From positions 1 to 43,506 of the forward strand of contig CAZYAI010000019.1 in assembly GCA_964645625.1 (NCBI GenBank): a stretch of DNA of 43,506 nucleotides, written 5' to 3'. Each line of letters opens with the position of its first letter. The first letter of the stretch is position 1. This document shows, piece by piece, positions 41,001-43,506 of the stretch. The position numbers were made by a program, and so were the translations under genes. Origin of the DNA: AB-137-C09 sp964645625. Lineage in GTDB: Bacteria > Pseudomonadota > Zetaproteobacteria > Mariprofundales > Mariprofundaceae. The notes beneath the pieces were generated by a model. That model saw only the letters and a program-made list of their open reading frames with translations, was not told the origin of the DNA and ran no database searches.

Positions 41001-42015
41001 TCACCCGTTTGGTCATCACAATATCCCCTTCTAAAGCAAAGGGGTTGGTCGCCAAAGGACGGCTACCTTGAGTCATCAAGACATAACCTTGGTAAGGACC
41101 TGATTGAATTTCACGCGGTTGCGTTAAGTTCATAGCAAGTTTATCTGTCGCCGATTCTTGCCCATAAAAGGTAAAGTTATCACTGCCATCAATCTGCATT
41201 TTCCACAGACTAAAACGGTTCACGGTCGCCTGATGCTCCCATTGGGTAAACACAACCAAGGGCAAACCATTATGATGAATCAATACAGGGTCTTGTTGAT
41301 GTGAGTTATTAAAACCAATACGCACTACATCGCCTGTTAATGCATCCATTTTATGAATCAAGGTGGTGGGTTGGCGGTCGTACTCATCACGTAACACTGC
41401 GCCATAATTAAGAGGGATTTCTGCGCCAGTCACCGTCTTACCAACAAACAGCATAGGGTGACCAGTATAAGGATCGTTGCCGACATAAGTTGGAGTGATA
41501 AAATGAATATTGTTCTGCAAGCTTATTTTGCGCAAAGCGCGGGTATTAATATTCAGTTCGTAAATACCGAGGTTGGTGTCTGCACCTTGACGCATAGAAA
41601 TGTACAGGTGACGACCATCAGGGGCGACATCAAAACTGTGGATTCTCACCCGTCCCGCATCGGTGCAATCCACATTGCGCGCAGGCAATAGCTGCCATGT
41701 ACGCACCGTGCCATCGGGCTGCTCGCGAGAGACGAATAGTTTGTCTTCATAAGCCGTATTGCCATCGTAACCCGTGGTCGGTTTGCGCAAATCGTTGCGC
41801 GTATCGAGCTGTGACCAACCAGCATAAAACACATCAGGGTGCAAACGACCATTAAACAACTGCGGACGTTGCGGCACATAGGTCGCGCCATCTTCGGCAG
41901 GAACAATACCGCAAGCGGTAATCGTGGGTGTGCCAAAGCCATCGACGGTAGGATTATCAGTGGCTACGCAGCTACTTAATAAAACAAGGGTAAGGAAGCT
42001 TAGTAATAAACGCAT
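38020..42015 (-). CDS. Large tri-haem c-type cytochrome lipoprotein with propeller-like N-terminus
   Basis: A 1331-residue exported protein. The signal peptide ends in the lipobox LLSSC (Cys16), so it should be lipid-anchored in the outer membrane. Residues about 40-430 contain TolB/propeller-like repeats (VAPDGRHLYISM, HPDVFYAGWS, DPYTGHPMLFVG). Three haem c sites follow: CNQCH (564-568), CASCH (631-635) and CFQCH (800-804); DIVPLL before the second recalls cytochrome domains of planctomycete type. Residues about 900-1060 resemble a surface immunoglobulin-like region (WSDADGDL), and 1060-1331 a second propeller-like part (WLFFNDQANQIVYVVDE). The order of propeller then haem domain recalls hydrazine synthase alpha-like proteins, but it is longer. 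It starts 12 bases after the beta-barrel gene. Confidence 0.8.
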   Translation of the reverse strand: MRLLLSFLTLVLLSSCVATDNPTVDGFGTPTITACGIVPAEDGATYVPQRPQLFNGRLHPDVFYAGWSQLDTRNDLRKPTTGYDGNTAYEDKLFVSREQPDGTVRTWQLLPARNVDCTDAGRVRIHSFDVAPDGRHLYISMRQGADTNLGIYELNINTRALRKISLQNNIHFITPTYVGNDPYTGHPMLFVGKTVTGAEIPLNYGAVLRDEYDRQPTTLIHKMDALTGDVVRIGFNNSHQQDPVLIHHNGLPLVVFTQWEHQATVNRFSLWKMQIDGSDNFTFYGQESATDKLAMNLTQPREIQSGPYQGYVLMTQGSRPLATNPFALEGDIVMTKRVNLDIRSPRVYLEQVSSNTVNDNLSRNPEHYNDQAFVYAYRANKDVTYNVFTRDFTPLGQGARKQLSPTSNFYHFVQPRSYYPPTAVNNAPTNGSLGQSRTSFTNTALNGSSGFLVQNLASSDNGVQHQLRGVNATELSMQFFIPSHTLDNSQAIGKMTGVLSPELSVPASGFISPEADGSFGAVVKNGLYVWKVNKRFNLQGANVWIPVRAERQEVSFVPNRVNACNQCHQERSQANFQFYQAYNSTAGQKMAGNLAGVANVAGYDAYANVPDFHKDIVPLLTTPNAVSGRSCASCHNDGSHLNLANHTGTDSQVPAWLALLSQAHTTSVTGALIPYVNDSINPMGMDNQYHPAPFLWSLLLNDDLTVPPDATHPNNASRNLDRAGDYGAVYDANVLADITAINAQYDHSKHWTAAQTQAFITYTSTQSRVGLSNRIQFTPNQLSVNSVAAQRAYQVMVKRCFQCHSNSKNSLADALRPLETAAVGFPLKKRFNDATKMRERNHRFVVDGHIPYMTDMMFSKLTWQSDVTASMSRTMQSARRMLDFNDLPNSPLFRYATATGLDAATVQHAPVLAVGSADYNDLYTWASGGVNTNQAPTLVQPATPIVIQEYAPPMWQGPISWSDADGDLAQMKMRPVNAAGYDMNDSMVAFDYYSFTQAAIQSYAILGDRGQKQLEFILTDGLETAVQRVPVTVTSDYVVPPPMPTLTNDFYAFYTVKADNSLHRIDKAGVDTVVGIIPANTLTWATVYRRADRGWLFFNDQANQIVYVVDETNAQIITRIHMNHQPNADRAGHKQTTYLLWWRPADPYTGNPGELQAIMESKLAQFASNNGDFYVGLIDATTLDQQVAANVQNITVVPQWRTKMQGKNYVAAYAWRNATFATQLVVQGVDQLHALNLVTGKTKGFGAFTFAADPYSTAPAATYQNVRAVVVAQDGGFFGFNQDINNQVTMFNFDPVTKTQQPVALPPAWVQQYIQSIQTRATPFLVIGPRI

Positions 42016-42027
42016 GATTAGAACCGC

Positions 42028-42798
42028 CTAATAGAACAAGCGCAGACCGAAGATCGGTCCTTTTAGCGTTGTATCCGTTTGTAATTGACCATTGTTTTGA
42101 GCATTAAGCTTCACTTGAAGCTGACGGTAGCCGGCAAACAAGTTCACCGTATAAATATCGCTATACCAAACCAGCGGGTTAATATCTAACATGCCTTCAA
42201 TATCTTTTAAGCTGCTACCATTCATACGAAAACTGGAGTATCGCCCACGCAGCGTAAACCACGTTTTAACACCAATATCACCACGTATGCCAAAGCTGGG
42301 AATCATCGCCGAATTGGATACATCCTGTGCAATCACCGTGTCTTTCACCTGCACACGGGTACGCAGCGATTTCACGGCAAGTTCCGCGCCCAAACGCAAA
42401 CGCCATGTATCGCGATCAATAAACAGCGGATAATAAGTGAAACCACCATCCAACATACGCAAATCTACATTGAACTGGTAAGGACCAGCAGAAAAAGTGT
42501 TACCATTAAAGTTAAACGGCGCACGATTGGAAGTGCCGCGCAACGATGTTTTAACCCAAGAAAGATAAAATCCGTGTTGGCTCCATTCGGCAGAAAGCTC
42601 ACCATAAGGCAGCGTGTCTTTGTTAAGCTTCATATCTTGTTGCAGGTCCAACGTAGTAGCAGGCAACACACCTGTAGCTAACGATGCTGTACCTGATGGC
42701 GTTAACGCCATTCCGCCCAAACGCACACCATATTCAGCGGCGTATGCCGACGTTTGCCCCACACACAATAAGCACAATGCGATAATCCATGTTTTCAT
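42028..42798 (-). CDS. Outer-membrane beta-barrel protein paired with the tri-haem lipoprotein
   Basis: A 256-residue protein from ATG 42798, chosen because GGGAGG lies five bases upstream and a signal peptide starts there (MKTWIIALCLLCVGQTSAYA). The mature part alternates polar and hydrophobic residues in amphipathic strands (FYLSWVKTSLRG, WRLRLGAELAVKSLRT, FTLRGRYSSFRM, YTVNLFAGYRQLQVKLNAQ) and ends in GLRLFY, with the terminal aromatic typical of barrels. I count roughly ten to twelve strands. No named family is recognised. As the first gene of a two-gene operon it may anchor the lipoprotein or give it access through the outer membrane. Confidence 0.75.
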   Translation of the reverse strand: MKTWIIALCLLCVGQTSAYAAEYGVRLGGMALTPSGTASLATGVLPATTLDLQQDMKLNKDTLPYGELSAEWSQHGFYLSWVKTSLRGTSNRAPFNFNGNTFSAGPYQFNVDLRMLDGGFTYYPLFIDRDTWRLRLGAELAVKSLRTRVQVKDTVIAQDVSNSAMIPSFGIRGDIGVKTWFTLRGRYSSFRMNGSSLKDIEGMLDINPLVWYSDIYTVNLFAGYRQLQVKLNAQNNGQLQTDTTLKGPIFGLRLFY

Positions 42799-42919
42799 GA
42801 CAACCTCCCGAGTTCCCCAGTAAACTGAATCGTCCAAGCATAAAAACATCACGAAAACTGTAAATAGTTAAAAGTACTAGCAAAATCACCCACGCTAAGC
42901 ATGGCTAAACCGCAGCGCA

Positions 42920-43102
42920 TCAAGAAAGCTCAAAACCACCTTTCAAAACAAAGTCACGCAACAACTGTTCGGCTCTAACATTCACCCTGAAGGGCGGAAT
43001 ACTTTGTCCTTCATGTACTTCAAAATAGACTTTGGCTTTTTGTTTATCGACGCTTGCTTTAAGGTCATCAAAGCGACCATAGTCATTCAGGTGGCTTCCC
43101 TT
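42920..43102 (-). pseudogene. C-terminal remnant resembling type I restriction subunit HsdR
   Basis: A frame of 60 codons, open only from a stop at 43103-43105 and without a start codon, ends at TGA 42920-42922. It reads NDYGRFDDLKASVDKQKAKV, then a short linker, IPPFRVNVRAEQLLRDFVLKGGFELS. The pattern DDLK-x3-DKxKA followed by LLRDFVLxGGFEL resembles, from memory, the last segment of many HsdR proteins. It is cut on its upstream side by the dispersed-repeat cluster. Apart from this fragment, 42799-43140 holds nothing recognisable. Confidence 0.4.
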
Positions 43103-43140
43103 TTAAGACGGGACGCACGTACACTACAAGACCACCATGT

Positions 43141-43286
43141 AGGTTAGGTTGAGGCACGAAACCCAACAAAGAAGCATAGCCTAAATAACGTATTGTTGTT
43201 TTAAAGTTGGGTTTCGTACCTCAACCACAACCTTGTATGTTTCGCATATCCATATTGCTTTTGTCCCGCCTTAAACGGAAAGCCCA
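43141..43286. repeat. Inverted pair of the dispersed GTTGGGTTTCGT repeat (MITE-like)
   Basis: Arms 43147-43167 and 43206-43226 are 21 bases long and pair with one mismatch (GTTGGGTTTCGT[G/A]CCTCAACC). The right copy continues with CGCATATCCATATTGCTTTTG and CTTAAACGG, as in the copy at 37822-37927. The paired arms and short spacer suggest a small non-coding mobile element; no transposase is present and target-site duplications were not obvious. Confidence 0.65.
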
Positions 43287-43289
43287 CCC

Positions 43290-43506
43290 GATGCGGTATC
43301 CAGTCTTCCGTCTGTTCTCTGGATTGCGGATCAAGTCCGCAATGACGTGGTTTCCTTCAGTCATACTGCACTTGATGCGGTATCCAGTCTTGCGTCTATT
43401 CTCTGGATTGCGGATCAAGTCCGCAATGACGTGGTTTCCTTCGGTCATACTGCACTTGATGCAGTATCCAGTCTTGCGTCCGTTCTCTGGATTGCAGATC
43501 AAGTCC
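43290..43506. repeat. Tandem 84-bp repeat at the window edge
   Basis: Units start at 43290, 43374 and 43458 (period 84), the third cut by the window end. Each contains two stem-loop modules: one reverse-complementary to the 47-bp repeat at 26.0 kb (GCACTTGATGCGGTATCCAG) and one TTGCGGA-TCAAG-TCCGCAA hairpin. Because 84 is a multiple of three, a minus-strand frame (43221-43502) reads a 28-residue periodic peptide; this is a by-product and not evidence for a gene. Confidence 0.85.

Noticed and set aside
43221..43502. Minus-strand 93-residue frame with a 28-residue periodic peptide
   Set aside because: It is simply the 84-bp non-coding repeat read in a frame kept open by the period being divisible by three; no ribosome site or signal supports a gene.
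43290..43506. Possible CRISPR array at the right edge
   Set aside because: The 84-bp units are near-identical throughout, so there are no unique spacers, and no cas genes are present.

Overview
The window is chromosomal DNA from a Gram-negative bacterium, most likely a proteobacterium. The evidence is outer-membrane proteins (a TolC-type channel, a TorF-type porin, a second beta-barrel), several lipoproteins with lipobox cysteines, a TonB-family protein, an RND tripartite pump and a canonical sigma-54 promoter. Gene order and codon use do not let me name a genus. A gamma- or zetaproteobacterium-like relative is possible, but that is inference. Coding density is high, with many 1-8 base start/stop overlaps.

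Left part (1-10.8 kb): the minus-strand cellulose synthase gene bcsA is translationally coupled to the truncated start of a secreted partner, probably bcsB. Rightward genes follow: a K+-dependent membrane pyrophosphatase with a UMF1-type transporter, a methyltransferase, an ADP-ribose Nudix hydrolase coupled to ribF, and a three-domain NYN/OST-HTH/cold-shock RNA protein coupled to proA. Striking perfect palindromes follow ribF and proA.

Amino-acid block (10.8-20.9 kb): a leftward cluster runs trpE-trpG-trpD-trpC, then a small DOPA-dioxygenase-family protein, a Gx-transporter-family membrane protein, a TonB-family protein and mutY. Divergent from it is a rightward pheA-hisC-tyrA operon. Together they cover tryptophan, phenylalanine and tyrosine synthesis from chorismate.

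Accessory patch (20.9-23.5 kb): an AT-richer segment holds a DUF5329 protein, a RelA/SpoT-domain nucleotide synthetase translationally coupled to the 3' remnant of a type I restriction specificity gene (hsdS), and a DUF7660-like small protein. This looks like a decayed defence cassette.

Middle (23.5-35.1 kb): dapA and a YajR-type MFS transporter are divergent. Then come a tandem repeat block, a YqhA-family protein with a K+-channel-like protein, a repeat-rich peptidoglycan-binding lipoprotein, and an operon of an ArsR/SqrR-type regulator with TolC, adaptor and RND permease. The regulator has two cysteines spaced as in the persulfide sensor SqrR/BigR. Its promoter carries an AT-rich palindrome and appears to give a leaderless mRNA.

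Right part (35.1-43.5 kb): a leftward torF-glnK-amtB operon has a near-perfect sigma-54 promoter. A leftward pair encodes an outer-membrane beta-barrel and a 1331-residue lipoprotein with a propeller-like N-terminus and three CXXCH haem sites. This pair is the best candidate for an undescribed system, possibly an outer-membrane electron-transfer or redox complex. The window ends in a hsdR-like C-terminal remnant and composite dispersed repeats related to those at 26.0 and 37.8 kb.
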